DNA of 64,000 nucleotides, from the NCBI RefSeq assembly GCF_018588885.1, contig NZ_JAFFIW010000005.1, positions 186,001 through 250,000 of the forward strand. The letters are read 5' to 3'. This DNA is from Mesorhizobium sp. dw_380 (GTDB taxonomy: Bacteria; Pseudomonadota; Alphaproteobacteria; Rhizobiales; Rhizobiaceae). Shown piece by piece: positions 17,481-24,971 of this stretch (position 1 is the first letter of the stretch; each line of letters opens with the position of its first letter). The position numbers and the translations under genes are program-made. The notes beneath the pieces are model-generated. The model did no database searches, was not told the DNA's origin, and saw only the letters and a list, made by a program, of their open reading frames with translations.

Positions 17481-19382
17481 TTGGAAAAAGAAGATCCGCT
17501 GGAGGCGAGAATCCTTCAGGACCAGCTCGCTGATCTGAGGGCAGGCCTTTTCGTCTCAATGCCGATAAGCATTGTGCTGTCCGGGCTGATTTTGACCGTG
17601 CAGGCCCTTTCCGGGAACGGTCTTGCTGGCGCGGCCTGGTTTTCGGTCGTTAATGCGATAAATGCCGCCCGCCTTGCACTCGCCCGTCATCAGCTGAAGG
17701 AACCCGGAGTCCAGGATGATCTGACACGGGTTTGGCTGCGGCTTCGCTGGTTTGGCAGGCTTGCTCTTCTGGCGGGATTCACCTGGTCATTCCTTGCCGT
17801 CCTAACGGCTGGATACACGACGTCTCAAGCATCGCTGCATCTAATAATTCTGGCGGGCATTTCAGCTGGCGCGGTCACGTACGGCAGCTCATATGCTGCG
17901 GCAGCGATATGCTTCATCACACCGCCACTCCTCATTGCCGCCGCATGTTTGCTGACGAAGGGAGCCCCGGAAAACTACATTCTGGCTTTTGCCGTCCTGC
18001 TTTTCGAGGGCGGCCTGGTTCGATCCTCGTTCGTTGGACAAGCGCGCTTCCGTGACGCGAGCCGCCTGAGACATCAAGCCGAGCGGCTTGCCGCGGAAAT
18101 GGAGCGCAATTCCAGGGAGGACCATCTTACCGCGCTCCTCAACAGGCGGGGCCTCGAACATGCAATCGATCAGTTTGAGAACACCGATGGACCCTTTGTG
18201 GCCATGCTGATTGATCTGGACGGGTTCAAATCTGTCAACGATACCTACGGTCACAGAACGGGTGACGAGCTGCTTGCCAGGATCGCCCGCCGAATAGAGG
18301 AAGAAGCACCGGAGGGCTCAACGCTCGCCCGCATCGGTGGGGATGAATTCGTGCTGGTTTTTTCTTCGCGAAAGAATTCTCCTTCTCCCACCAATCTCGC
18401 GTCCAATCTCATAGCCAAGCTTGCTCGCCCCTATCCTGGGATCGCATCAGTCCGCATTGGAGCGTCTATAGGAATCTACTTGGCTGAAAACCCCGGACTA
18501 ACGGAAATGTTGTTGCGGGCCGACATCGCCCTTTACACAGCTAAGCGCCGCGGCAGGAATGAATTTTGTCTGTTCGATGCCGAGCTAGCCCGGGAGTTGC
18601 AACGCCGCCAGTCAATCGAACGCGATCTTCATTCGGCGATAACGATGAGAAGCTTGGTCGCTTGGTTTCAGCCAATCGTAAGACTCGAAACTGAAGCCGT
18701 CGTCAGTTTTGAAGCCTTGCTAAGATGGTCTCACCCGCTTCACGGTCCCATTTCTCCGCCCGAGATCATGACAGCGGCACGCGAAACTGGAATGCTTCAG
18801 CTGCTAACTCAAACGGTATTCGCCGACTGTTGCGCTCTTATCGAGGGCTTGGTCAAAGCTGACCGTCGTGATGTTCGTGTGGCGATGAATGTTTCACCGT
18901 GCGAGTTGGAAGCTGGCGATATTGACGAGATGATTCTTAATGGTCTGGCGGCAAAAGACCTCCCTGCAACGATGTTCGACATCGAGATTACCGAAGAAGC
19001 CCCAGTGGATCCGGACAGAGTGGATGAAAAGCTCGCCCGGCTTTCACATGCTGGCATTTCTATCGCGCTCGATGACTTCGGCACCGGTTTTTCGACGTTG
19101 GCATCGCTCAAGGACAGTCGGATCAGGAAGGTGAAAATAGATCAGGGCTTCGTTCGCGGCTTAGCCAAGTCCCGGGAGAATCGGCTGCTTGTCAAAGCGG
19201 TGATTGATCTTGGTAGGACGCTCGGGATCGAGGTCATGGCCGAGGGCGTTGAAACAGAGGCAGATCGGCAAACTCTGTACCAGCTTGGCTGCAGAACCGC
19301 GCAGGGCTTCCTGTTCTCTAAGGCAGTGCCTCTCCATTTGGCACTTGATTCGGTAGTAAAAGAGCACGCGAAGGAGTTGTGA
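17481..19382 (+). CDS. Membrane GGDEF-EAL cyclic-di-GMP signalling protein
   Basis: 633 residues. The N-terminal half has about five membrane helices (residues 20-190, ending AFAVLLFEGGLVRSS), then a short coiled linker. The diguanylate cyclase domain has intact GGDEF (about 287-291, RIGGDEFVLVF). The phosphodiesterase domain has intact EAL in SFEALLRWSHP (about 410), DDFGTGFSTL, KIDQGFVRG and AEGVETEADRQ. Both catalytic signatures appear intact, so it may make or degrade c-di-GMP. The first codon in frame is TTG at 17481; AGGAG at 17453 is too far for it and would instead suit a CTG at 17466, so the start is uncertain. Confidence 0.9.
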   Translation: MEKEDPLEARILQDQLADLRAGLFVSMPISIVLSGLILTVQALSGNGLAGAAWFSVVNAINAARLALARHQLKEPGVQDDLTRVWLRLRWFGRLALLAGFTWSFLAVLTAGYTTSQASLHLIILAGISAGAVTYGSSYAAAAICFITPPLLIAAACLLTKGAPENYILAFAVLLFEGGLVRSSFVGQARFRDASRLRHQAERLAAEMERNSREDHLTALLNRRGLEHAIDQFENTDGPFVAMLIDLDGFKSVNDTYGHRTGDELLARIARRIEEEAPEGSTLARIGGDEFVLVFSSRKNSPSPTNLASNLIAKLARPYPGIASVRIGASIGIYLAENPGLTEMLLRADIALYTAKRRGRNEFCLFDAELARELQRRQSIERDLHSAITMRSLVAWFQPIVRLETEAVVSFEALLRWSHPLHGPISPPEIMTAARETGMLQLLTQTVFADCCALIEGLVKADRRDVRVAMNVSPCELEAGDIDEMILNGLAAKDLPATMFDIEITEEAPVDPDRVDEKLARLSHAGISIALDDFGTGFSTLASLKDSRIRKVKIDQGFVRGLAKSRENRLLVKAVIDLGRTLGIEVMAEGVETEADRQTLYQLGCRTAQGFLFSKAVPLHLALDSVVKEHAKEL

Positions 19383-19634
19383 CCGGCCTCTCCGTCCGTG
19401 CTGCTCGCGGAACTTTCATGTGGGGTGGACCTGACGCGCGAAAGCCGTTTCGGACGGTAGAGTTATTACGGGGCGAAACTGAGCACGTGGTTTGGATAGC
19501 AGCAATCCGGTCCACCGGCGCACATGCAGCGGCTTCATACAAGCGTTCAAGTTGCGAGATGAGCTTGAGTGAACGACGTCGGAGAATTGCGTCCTTTGGA
19601 CGCTGGTTTCGCGGTTCCCGTAGGATTCGATTAC

Positions 19635-19815
19635 GGGAAGCGTTCTTGGCTGCTTCTCGGCTCAGCGCTCATCGGGATGAACAACGTACCCGCGGTCAAG
19701 GTCTTCGCGACCTCAACCCAGTCACCATCCCGCAACAGCAGCGGTCGGGTCCTGATCAAGCGCTCAGCCTCAGCACAGGTGCTGGAGCAACGGTAGAGCG
19801 CGGAAAACGTGTATC
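19635..19815 (-). pseudogene. Possible decayed C-terminal gene fragment
   Basis: The minus strand reads about 60 residues without stop and with plausible protein character (TRPLLLRDGDWVEVAKTL, then FIPMSAEP), ending at a TAA near 19637. It has no start codon: a TGA lies at its upstream end. I do not recognise the family. This may be the remnant of a longer gene broken by rearrangement in the island, or chance. Confidence 0.25.
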
Positions 19816-19943
19816 GGAATGCGCTGGCTCACCATAGGAAGCTGCCACGGCATGTCGAATGTCCCCAGGGGGCGGACCGTTCCCTTGCATTTGTCTCGAT
19901 GACGGGCTCTCAAAGCTAAAGCCAAGAGAGCTTTATAAAAATC

Positions 19944-19992
19944 GCACCCGATCGGCTGCGCAACGACGACCAGCTGAGGCCCGATCGGGTGC
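19944..19992. repeat. Perfect 12-base inverted repeat with 25-base spacer
   Basis: GCACCCGATCGG at 19944-19955 is exactly complementary to CCGATCGGGTGC at 19981-19992. As RNA it would form a strong stem with a 25-base loop. A short poly-A run (CCAAAAAAGG) follows after about ten bases, so on the minus strand a T-run precedes the stem rather than follows it. It is not a simple terminator on either strand. It could be a recombination, replication or transfer-related site, or a structured RNA. Confidence 0.6.
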
Positions 19993-20222
19993 TAAGGTCG
20001 TGCCAAAAAAGGCGCGTCACTGTCGCATTTCTAGCCGGCTTGCGATCGGACGTCATCTCTTGGCGATCGCTGCCCCTTCTCTCAAATGCGTTTAGCGGCG
20101 CCGATGGCGAATAGCGCAAGCTTTTCCACCCGTTTCTACTCCACTACCGAGACTCGTCACCAACCTCCTTTTATTCGCTTCCATATGGCCCATCCTGTCT
20201 CCAATCGAGGAGGAGCGCGAAC

Positions 20223-20510
20223 ATGGGCCAAGCCGTAGAACGTCTCAGTCTCGGGAATTCTTCTGCTCGCCAAACTGCCGTTGTCGCCGGCACCATATTT
20301 GGCAGGGTGACAGTGCACGACAAGATATCAGGCGTTCTTGTCTGGGCTGAACTATGCTTGCAAGCCATAACCCAAAAATCGCCGATCCCTTTGAATTCGA
20401 GCCGGATGAATGGGTGTTTCAAAATTTTTGGCGGTTTTAGGCAGAACCCTCCGATGGCCCGCGTACCGGTCAAGCTTCGTGAGCACTTTAGGTTCGTCGA
20501 TCAGGCATAG
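20223..20510 (+). CDS. Hypothetical protein (weakly supported)
   Basis: 95 residues. The main support is a strong Shine-Dalgarno sequence (GAGGAGGAGCGCGAAC) directly before the ATG at 20223. The protein (MGQAVERLSLGNSSARQ to HFRFVDQA) has no recognisable domain, no signal peptide and mixed composition. It sits between the gene-poor region and the small conserved gene at 20522, twelve bases downstream. It may be a chance frame. Confidence 0.3.
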   Translation: MGQAVERLSLGNSSARQTAVVAGTIFGRVTVHDKISGVLVWAELCLQAITQKSPIPLNSSRMNGCFKIFGGFRQNPPMARVPVKLREHFRFVDQA

Positions 20511-20521
20511 GTTTCTTTCCC

Positions 20522-20857
20522 ATGCCACATGCTGGCCGTTTGCCTAGTTCGGAAGCCCTCGAGAGGCGTTGCTCGTCTTGGTATGGCGTCGCCCCTTTTT
20601 CCGATCCATCGGCCACGGAGCTAGAATGGTGTCTAGCTGTTGCCGCCTACTTGGTCATCCGGCATGGAGATGCCTATATACCGACCTTCGAAAGGCTGGA
20701 ATACGAGGTCGAACAAATGCGGCGGAAGCTCGGAAATCGCGAGCGAGCGCAGCGCGTGCTGGCCACGCTCAACCTAAATGGCTCGGACAGCTGGAGCCGT
20801 GAGGTTGGTTCTCAAGGCCTGGATGGCGCCGCAATCACATTCGCCCGGGCGGGGTAA
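20522..20857 (+). CDS. Hypothetical protein, paralogue of the truncated gene at 3506
   Basis: 111 residues, soluble and mostly helical, with a central conserved-looking block: LEWCLAVAAYLVIRHG then FERLEYEVEQMRRKLG and RAQRVLATL. The first block is repeated, shortened, at 3506-3598 beside the trb operon, showing this is a real family on the element. Function unknown. Its 3' end overlaps the 3' end of the convergent integrase gene by 23 bases. Proteins with this kind of block are, as far as I recall, common in rhizobial accessory DNA. Confidence 0.55.
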   Translation: MPHAGRLPSSEALERRCSSWYGVAPFSDPSATELEWCLAVAAYLVIRHGDAYIPTFERLEYEVEQMRRKLGNRERAQRVLATLNLNGSDSWSREVGSQGLDGAAITFARAG

Positions 20858-22157
20858 AAGCGATTTTTTGGAGCCACTCGCGCTTTTGCGCTAACGAAGG
20901 TCCCGCGCCGTATTTGGGCCGGATCCATTTGTGGCCCATCAGAGAAGCAATTACCTTCTCCGGCGCCTCAACTGCCGTCAGCCGGTCCTCGAAAGTGTGT
21001 CGCAGGCTATAAAGACTATGCTCGGAAGTCGGCAGAAGTTCCTTGCTGGCGAGCACCTTGTTGACGAGCGCTGAAAGTGACGCGGCCTTGTCGCGATAAC
21101 GAGGAAAGCCGTCCGGATGGAGCTTGATGGCTGCAAGTGCGCCGCCAACCAAGGGAATGTCACGGGCTGAATGACCGGTCTTCAAGCGACGGCCATTGGG
21201 GCGCACCCGCACATGCGGGATTTCTCGATCGAGGTGGATTGTTTCGGTGGTGAGGTTTGCCGCTTCAGAAAGCCTGAGTCCGGTATCGGCAATCACATAG
21301 ATTAGATGGCGGGCTTCGTCATTGAGTCCGTCGAGCGCGCCTTCAGCGAGTATCTTCTCCTGAATGAACTCCGCTGTGAACGCAGCGCGTTGCCCGGGGA
21401 CGGCGCCGGAAAGACGCAGGTTTCGAAAAACCGGCTCCAGCTTGAGCTGGTGAGTCAGATCGACGACGCGCAGCATTTTCGAAACATGGCCGATGTCCTT
21501 GTTGGCCGTACCGATATCAAGTCCATCCTCAACGATCCGCTTTTGCCACCACTCGCGGAACGCGATTGCGTCGTCCCGAGTGAGGCTTGCGATCTCCTTG
21601 TCGCCAATGACTCCAACCAGATTGGCAACTGCGCGCTTTTTGGGGTTACGCCATTTCTTGATTTGGTTGGGCGACATGGCCAGCAAGTTCTGTTGCTCGA
21701 TCGTCTCGAATTCCTTGATAAGACCGCTCAGGCGGACCGCTGGCCGCTTCTCCCCACCCATGACGGCCGAGACGTCCTGCGCGTCCTCGATCGATTTTTT
21801 GTCGAGGAGCAGCTTGATACGGGCCATGAGTTCGTCGAGCGGCCCCGCTGCTAGTTCCTCGTTAGTGCGATAGGCCAATCCAAATGACCGCGCGCGCTTC
21901 CTCGCGGCTTCGAAACGCAGCCCCGCCTCGGCGGATTGGCCTTCCCGCAGTCTACGCCAATACGCCTCCAGCCCCGCGCCGAGGCTTTGCACTGCATCTC
22001 GCGCCCGTACACCGCGGGGATCGTCAGCCACGGCGACGCCCGTGGAAATGCGTACTAGGCAGCGGCGATCAAACGCCGCGAATTCCTTCGGCACCCTGCG
22101 GACGAGATACCAGATGCCTTCACGTTTATGCGGCTTTGGCGCTGCGGAACGTCGCAT
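20835..22157 (-). CDS. Tyrosine recombinase/integrase of the element
   Basis: 440 residues. The N-terminal region (GIWYLVRRVPKEFAAF) resembles DUF6538-type integrases, followed by a SAM-like core-binding domain (about 180-260). Catalytic-domain signatures: Arg in DTGLRLSEAANL, Lys in RRLKTGHSARDIPL, box II as YSLRHTFEDRL (Tyr where many relatives have His), His in LMGHKWIRPKYG and the likely nucleophile Tyr in the same segment. The gene lies about 114 bases from the 3' end of tRNA-Ser, typical of integrases that use a tRNA attachment site. It should mediate integration and, with an excisionase not seen here, excision. Confidence 0.9.
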   Translation of the reverse strand: MRRSAAPKPHKREGIWYLVRRVPKEFAAFDRRCLVRISTGVAVADDPRGVRARDAVQSLGAGLEAYWRRLREGQSAEAGLRFEAARKRARSFGLAYRTNEELAAGPLDELMARIKLLLDKKSIEDAQDVSAVMGGEKRPAVRLSGLIKEFETIEQQNLLAMSPNQIKKWRNPKKRAVANLVGVIGDKEIASLTRDDAIAFREWWQKRIVEDGLDIGTANKDIGHVSKMLRVVDLTHQLKLEPVFRNLRLSGAVPGQRAAFTAEFIQEKILAEGALDGLNDEARHLIYVIADTGLRLSEAANLTTETIHLDREIPHVRVRPNGRRLKTGHSARDIPLVGGALAAIKLHPDGFPRYRDKAASLSALVNKVLASKELLPTSEHSLYSLRHTFEDRLTAVEAPEKVIASLMGHKWIRPKYGAGPSLAQKREWLQKIAFTPPGRM

Positions 22158-22170
22158 TATCTTTCTCTAA

Positions 22171-22193
22171 TGTTACACAGTTTGTTACACAGT
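22171..22193 (-). repeat. Two direct copies of an 11-base motif upstream of the integrase gene
   Basis: TGTTACACAGT occurs at 22171-22181 and again at 22183-22193, a 12-base period. It lies 14-36 bases upstream of the integrase start and between that gene and the tRNA. Short direct repeats in this position are typical arm-type integrase binding sites or autoregulatory operators. Confidence 0.5.
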
Positions 22194-22271
22194 CTAAGAT
22201 ATGTTTCGCTTCGTGCTGGTCAAGTGCAACAAGGAAGCTTTTGAAAGGAAAGGATTTTTATGGAAGCTATA

Positions 22272-22300
22272 TGGCGGAGAGGGAGGGATTCGAACCCCCG
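22272..22300 (-). other. Putative attachment site (att) in the 3' end of tRNA-Ser
   Basis: The 3' end of the tRNA gene, facing the integrase gene, is the expected core of the attachment site for this recombinase class. The duplicate core would lie at the other end of the element, outside the window, so core length cannot be set. I saw no second copy within 1-22000. Confidence 0.4.
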
Positions 22301-22361
22301 ATGGGCTTGCACCCATGCCGCATTTCGAGTGCGGTGCATTCGACCACTCTGCCACCTCTCC
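22272..22361 (-). tRNA. tRNA-Ser (anticodon CGA)
   Basis: Read on the minus strand, 90 bases from GGAGAGG to CCTCTCC plus G and encoded CCA. The acceptor stem is a perfect 7-base pair. The anticodon arm is CCGCA-CTCGAAA-TGCGG with anticodon CGA, decoding UCG. A long variable arm (CATGGGTGCAAGCCCAT) is typical of class II tRNA-Ser, and the T arm carries GGTTCGAATCC. The gene is intact, so insertion of the element has restored the 3' end. Confidence 0.97.
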
Positions 22362-22541
22362 GCGGTCATGGTCGGCCGTTGCCGGCGCGGCGCACTAGAT
22401 AACGGCTGAACGGGCAGGTTACAAGGCCAAATCCGCCGGGAAGTTCAGCTTGCTCTCCGGGTCCAGCCCGGATCGAGATCATCCCGTCCTGGACAGGTGA
22501 TACCAGCCAGTCCGCCGGGCCAAGGAATCGGCCTGTTTGCC

Positions 22542-22570
22542 TTGACTCCCACTCAACCTTCGGTTAGGGA
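22542..22570 (+). promoter_or_regulatory. Possible promoter of rplU-rpmA
   Basis: TTGACT (22542-22547), 17-base spacer, then TAGGGA (22565-22570). The -35 is good and the -10 moderate for an alphaproteobacterial housekeeping promoter. A leader of about 120 bases with a hairpin would result. Confidence 0.35.
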
Positions 22571-22644
22571 CAGCGCGCAATCGGCGTGGAGGGTTCTTCC
22601 GCGCCGCTTGTTTTTTGAACCCGCAGACTGACAAAAAGACGGCC

Positions 22645-22663
22645 GAACCGCCAGAGGCGGTTC
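22645..22663 (+). promoter_or_regulatory. Hairpin in the rplU leader
   Basis: GAACCGCC and GGCGGTTC form a perfect 8-base-pair stem with a 3-base loop, ending 32 bases before the rplU ATG. It has no T-run. Possible autoregulatory leader of the L21-L27 operon or simply an RNA-stabilising element. Confidence 0.35.
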
Positions 22664-22695
22664 ATCAAGGCCGACCGAACAGCGAAAGGCAAAAA

Positions 22696-23337
22696 ATGTT
22701 CGCAGTCATCAAAACGGGCGGCAAGCAGTATCGCGTTGCCGCCAACGATCTCCTGAAGATCGAAAAAGTCGAAGCCAATGTCGGCGATATCGTCGAGATC
22801 GGCCACGTGCTCGCGCATGGCGAGGGCGAGAATGTCACGTTCGGCGCGCCGTTCGTCGATGGTGCGGTGGTTACCGCCGAAGTCGTCGAGCAGGGCAAGA
22901 ACCGCACGGTCATCGCTTTCAAGAAGCGCCGCCGCCAGAATTCGCGCCGCAAGATCGGCCACCGCCAGCTTTTGACCACCGTGCGGATCTCCGAGATCCT
23001 GCTGGGTGGCGCCAAGCCCGCCAAGAAGGCCGCCGCCAAGGCTGAAGCCAAGGCGGAAGCAGCCCCCGCGGCCGCGCCGAAGAAGGAAGCCAAGGCAGCC
23101 GAGACCACGGCAGCGCCGCTGTTCAAGGCGCCGAAGGGCGAGCCTGACGACCTGACCGTGATCAAGGGCATCGGCCCGGTCGCCGCCAAGGATCTCGCCG
23201 AGCAGGGCATCATCACCTTCGCGCAGCTGGCCAAGCTGACCGACAAGGATGTCGCCAAGATCGACGAGCACATGCCGTTCAGCGCCGACCAGATCAAGGA
23301 CTGGCGCGAGCAGGCCAAGGAACTGGCGAAGAAGTAA
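22696..23337 (+). CDS. rplU: Large-subunit ribosomal protein L21, C-terminally extended
   Basis: 213 residues from the ATG at 22696 ([14 protein letters not shown]); a longer frame upstream is not conserved-looking. Residues 1-100 are the whole L21 fold, ending with [15 protein letters not shown] and TTVRISEIL. Then comes an Ala/Lys/Glu-rich linker (about 103-140). The C-terminal module contains [20 protein letters not shown] and [16 protein letters not shown], a helix-hairpin-helix-like pattern. Bacterial L21 is usually about 100 residues, so this is double length; I believe such tails occur in rhizobia. rpmA follows about 100 bases later. Confidence 0.95.
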   Translation: MFAVIKTGGKQYRVAANDLLKIEKVEANVGDIVEIGHVLAHGEGENVTFGAPFVDGAVVTAEVVEQGKNRTVIAFKKRRRQNSRRKIGHRQLLTTVRISEILLGGAKPAKKAAAKAEAKAEAAPAAAPKKEAKAAETTAAPLFKAPKGEPDDLTVIKGIGPVAAKDLAEQGIITFAQLAKLTDKDVAKIDEHMPFSADQIKDWREQAKELAKK

Positions 23338-23434
23338 TTTTCTGGCGAAACATCAGCCGGATCGGACTTGAAACGGAACGCGAACGCGTTCATAAGGCCT
23401 TTTAGGCGCCTTGCGGCGCAACGGAGTTAGTTAG

Positions 23435-23704
23435 ATGGCACACAAGAAAGCTGGCGGCTCGTCGCGCAACGGTCGCGACTCGCATTCCAAGCGTCTGGGC
23501 GTGAAGAAGTTCGGCGGCGAAGCCGTCATCCCGGGCAACATCATCATTCGTCAACGCGGCACCACGTGGCATCCCGGCGTCAATGTCGGCATTGGCACGG
23601 ACCATACCCTTTTTGCGCTCGAAGCCGGCGCCGTGATGTTCAACAAGAAAGCCAACGGCCGAACCTACGTATCGGTCAACCCGATTACCAAAGCCGCGGA
23701 GTAG
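23435..23704 (+). CDS. rpmA: Large-subunit ribosomal protein L27
   Basis: 89 residues, normal length. It begins [16 protein letters not shown], the highly conserved N-terminus that reaches towards the peptidyl-transferase centre. [10 protein letters not shown] and [12 protein letters not shown] follow. No N-terminal cleavable extension of the Firmicutes type. A strong intrinsic terminator follows at 23773-23803, so rplU-rpmA form a two-gene unit. Confidence 0.97.
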   Translation: MAHKKAGGSSRNGRDSHSKRLGVKKFGGEAVIPGNIIIRQRGTTWHPGVNVGIGTDHTLFALEAGAVMFNKKANGRTYVSVNPITKAAE

Positions 23705-23772
23705 CCGGTTCCGCACTAGAACACCGGCGCCCATCTCGGGAACCGGTGTCTGGCAAAACCAGGAAATGGATC

Positions 23773-23803
23773 AGGGGAGATGGGTTTCCATCTCCCCTTT
23801 TTC
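23773..23803 (+). terminator. Intrinsic terminator after rpmA
   Basis: A perfect 11-base-pair stem (AGGGGAGATGG with CCATCTCCCCT) and a 4-base loop, followed by TTTTCTT. It ends 21 bases before the next start codon. Confidence 0.9.
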
Positions 23804-23824
23804 TTGTGCCTGGAGGACTTTGAA

Positions 23825-24412
23825 ATGGTTGCCGAAGCGGAAGACTCAGAAGACGAAAGTTACGCGATAGACTGTCCGGTGCTGATCACCGAGCGGCTGG
23901 TGATGCGGGCGCCGCACGAAGGCGATATCGCGCAGCTGGCCGAGCTTGCCGACAACCGCCACGTCGCAGAAATGCTGGCGCGCATGCCGCACCCCTATGG
24001 CGAGGCCGAGGCACGCGCCTTCCTCGCCATGGCCAAGTCGCGCCGCGCTGGCGTCGCCTATGCGCTGACGCTGGCCGGCACCGACACTTTCGTCGGCTGC
24101 GCGGGCTTGAACACCACCGATCGCGGGCTGGAGCTGGGCTACTGGATCGGCGAGCCTTACTGGAAGCGCGGCTATGCGACGGAAGCCGCCCACGCGCTGG
24201 TCGACCTCGCCTTCCAGAAGACGTCGGTCCAGGTGCTGCATGCCTCGACGCGGGTCATCAATCCGGCCTCGCGCCGGGTCATCCACAAATGCGGCTTCCA
24301 GTATGCCGGCCAGGGCATGCTGAACTCGATCGTCGCCGGCCAGGTACCGGTCGAGCGCTACCGGCTCGACAGGAAGACGTGGACCAGCCTGCGGAACTGG
24401 GTTCACTTTTGA
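23825..24412 (+). CDS. GNAT-family N-acetyltransferase (RimJ/RimL type)
   Basis: 195 residues from the ATG at 23825, set by GGAGG eight bases upstream; an earlier in-frame ATG would lie inside the terminator. Typical RimJ-like features: LITERLVMRAPHEGD, then GYWIGEPYWKRGYATEAA (acetyl-CoA binding region R/Q-x-x-G-x-G/A) and VINPASRRVIHKCGFQ. Substrate unknown; relatives acetylate ribosomal protein N-termini or small amines. A second, unrelated-looking GNAT gene follows after three bases. Confidence 0.85.
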   Translation: MVAEAEDSEDESYAIDCPVLITERLVMRAPHEGDIAQLAELADNRHVAEMLARMPHPYGEAEARAFLAMAKSRRAGVAYALTLAGTDTFVGCAGLNTTDRGLELGYWIGEPYWKRGYATEAAHALVDLAFQKTSVQVLHASTRVINPASRRVIHKCGFQYAGQGMLNSIVAGQVPVERYRLDRKTWTSLRNWVHF

Positions 24413-24415
24413 TGG

Positions 24416-24964
24416 ATGACGCCGGTCAAGCCAATGGTCGACAGCAGCGATATTGAAACGGTCGCGATCGCGCCGATGACGCCCGGGGACGTTGAAAGCT
24501 TTCACCGGGCTCTCGACGTCGTAGCGCGTGAGCGAAAGTACCTGTCCTTCCTCGAGGCGCCACCGCTGGATCAAACCCGCAGTTTCGCGATGGATCGTAT
24601 CGGCAGAGGCGATCCAGGGGTCGTTGCCGTTGTTCGCGGCGAGGTCGTCGGCTGGTGCGACATCTCACGCCATGACCGGCTCATACATGCTCATCGCGGC
24701 ACCCTGGGGATGGGGATCATTCCCTCTTATCGGGGGCATGGCCTGGGACTGCGGCTGATCAATGCGACCTTGGCGCAGGCGCGCAAGGCCGGCTTTGTCC
24801 GCGTCGAGCTTTCCGTGCATTCCGACAATGCGCGCGCCATCTCCCTCTACGACAAGGTCGGGTTTGTCAGGGAGGGCGTGCAGCTCGACGCCGTCTGTAT
24901 CGACGGGGAATACCGCGATGCGATCATGATGGCGATCGTCGAACGCGAAAACGCTGCCGGATGA
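24416..24964 (+). CDS. GNAT-family N-acetyltransferase
   Basis: 182 residues. Standard GNAT motifs are visible: RGEVVGWCDISRH, then IIPSYRGHGLGLRLINATL (motif A, R-G-x-G-x-G/R) and ELSVHSDNARAISLYDKVGF (motif B). The pattern suits a ribosomal-protein-alanine or small-molecule acetyltransferase; substrate unknown. The start is either 24416 or the ATG at 24434. It is probably co-transcribed with the preceding gene. Its 3' end faces the convergent phosphatase-family gene at 24972. Confidence 0.82.
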   Translation: MTPVKPMVDSSDIETVAIAPMTPGDVESFHRALDVVARERKYLSFLEAPPLDQTRSFAMDRIGRGDPGVVAVVRGEVVGWCDISRHDRLIHAHRGTLGMGIIPSYRGHGLGLRLINATLAQARKAGFVRVELSVHSDNARAISLYDKVGFVREGVQLDAVCIDGEYRDAIMMAIVERENAAG

Positions 24965-24971
24965 ATGGCCA

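Larger units (their letters stand above)
19383..20222. other. Gene-poor region with a long inverted repeat
   Basis: 840 bases without a gene I can support. Contents: a perfect 12-base inverted repeat at 19944-19992 and a possible decayed minus-strand coding stretch at about 19635-19815. Several short frames show no family resemblance or good ribosome site. Confidence 0.45.
1..22271. mobile_element. Integrase-proximal end of an ICE / symbiosis-type island (left end outside window)
   Basis: Inferred from three things seen in the sequence: a Trb conjugation gene block at the left edge, a tyrosine recombinase gene at 20835-22157, and a tRNA-Ser gene whose 3' end faces that recombinase gene at 22272. 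To the right of the tRNA everything is housekeeping. To the left are transfer genes, fix genes, decayed frames and gene-poor stretches. Symbiosis ICEs of Mesorhizobium are known to carry fix genes and to insert at the 3' end of tRNA genes. The opposite end lies outside the window, so size and mobility cannot be judged. Confidence 0.7.
22362..22695. other. Intergenic region with rplU promoter and leader
   Basis: 334 bases between tRNA-Ser (leftward) and rplU (rightward). No gene seen. A sigma-70-like promoter is possible at 22542-22570 and a perfect hairpin lies at 22645-22663. Confidence 0.5.
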
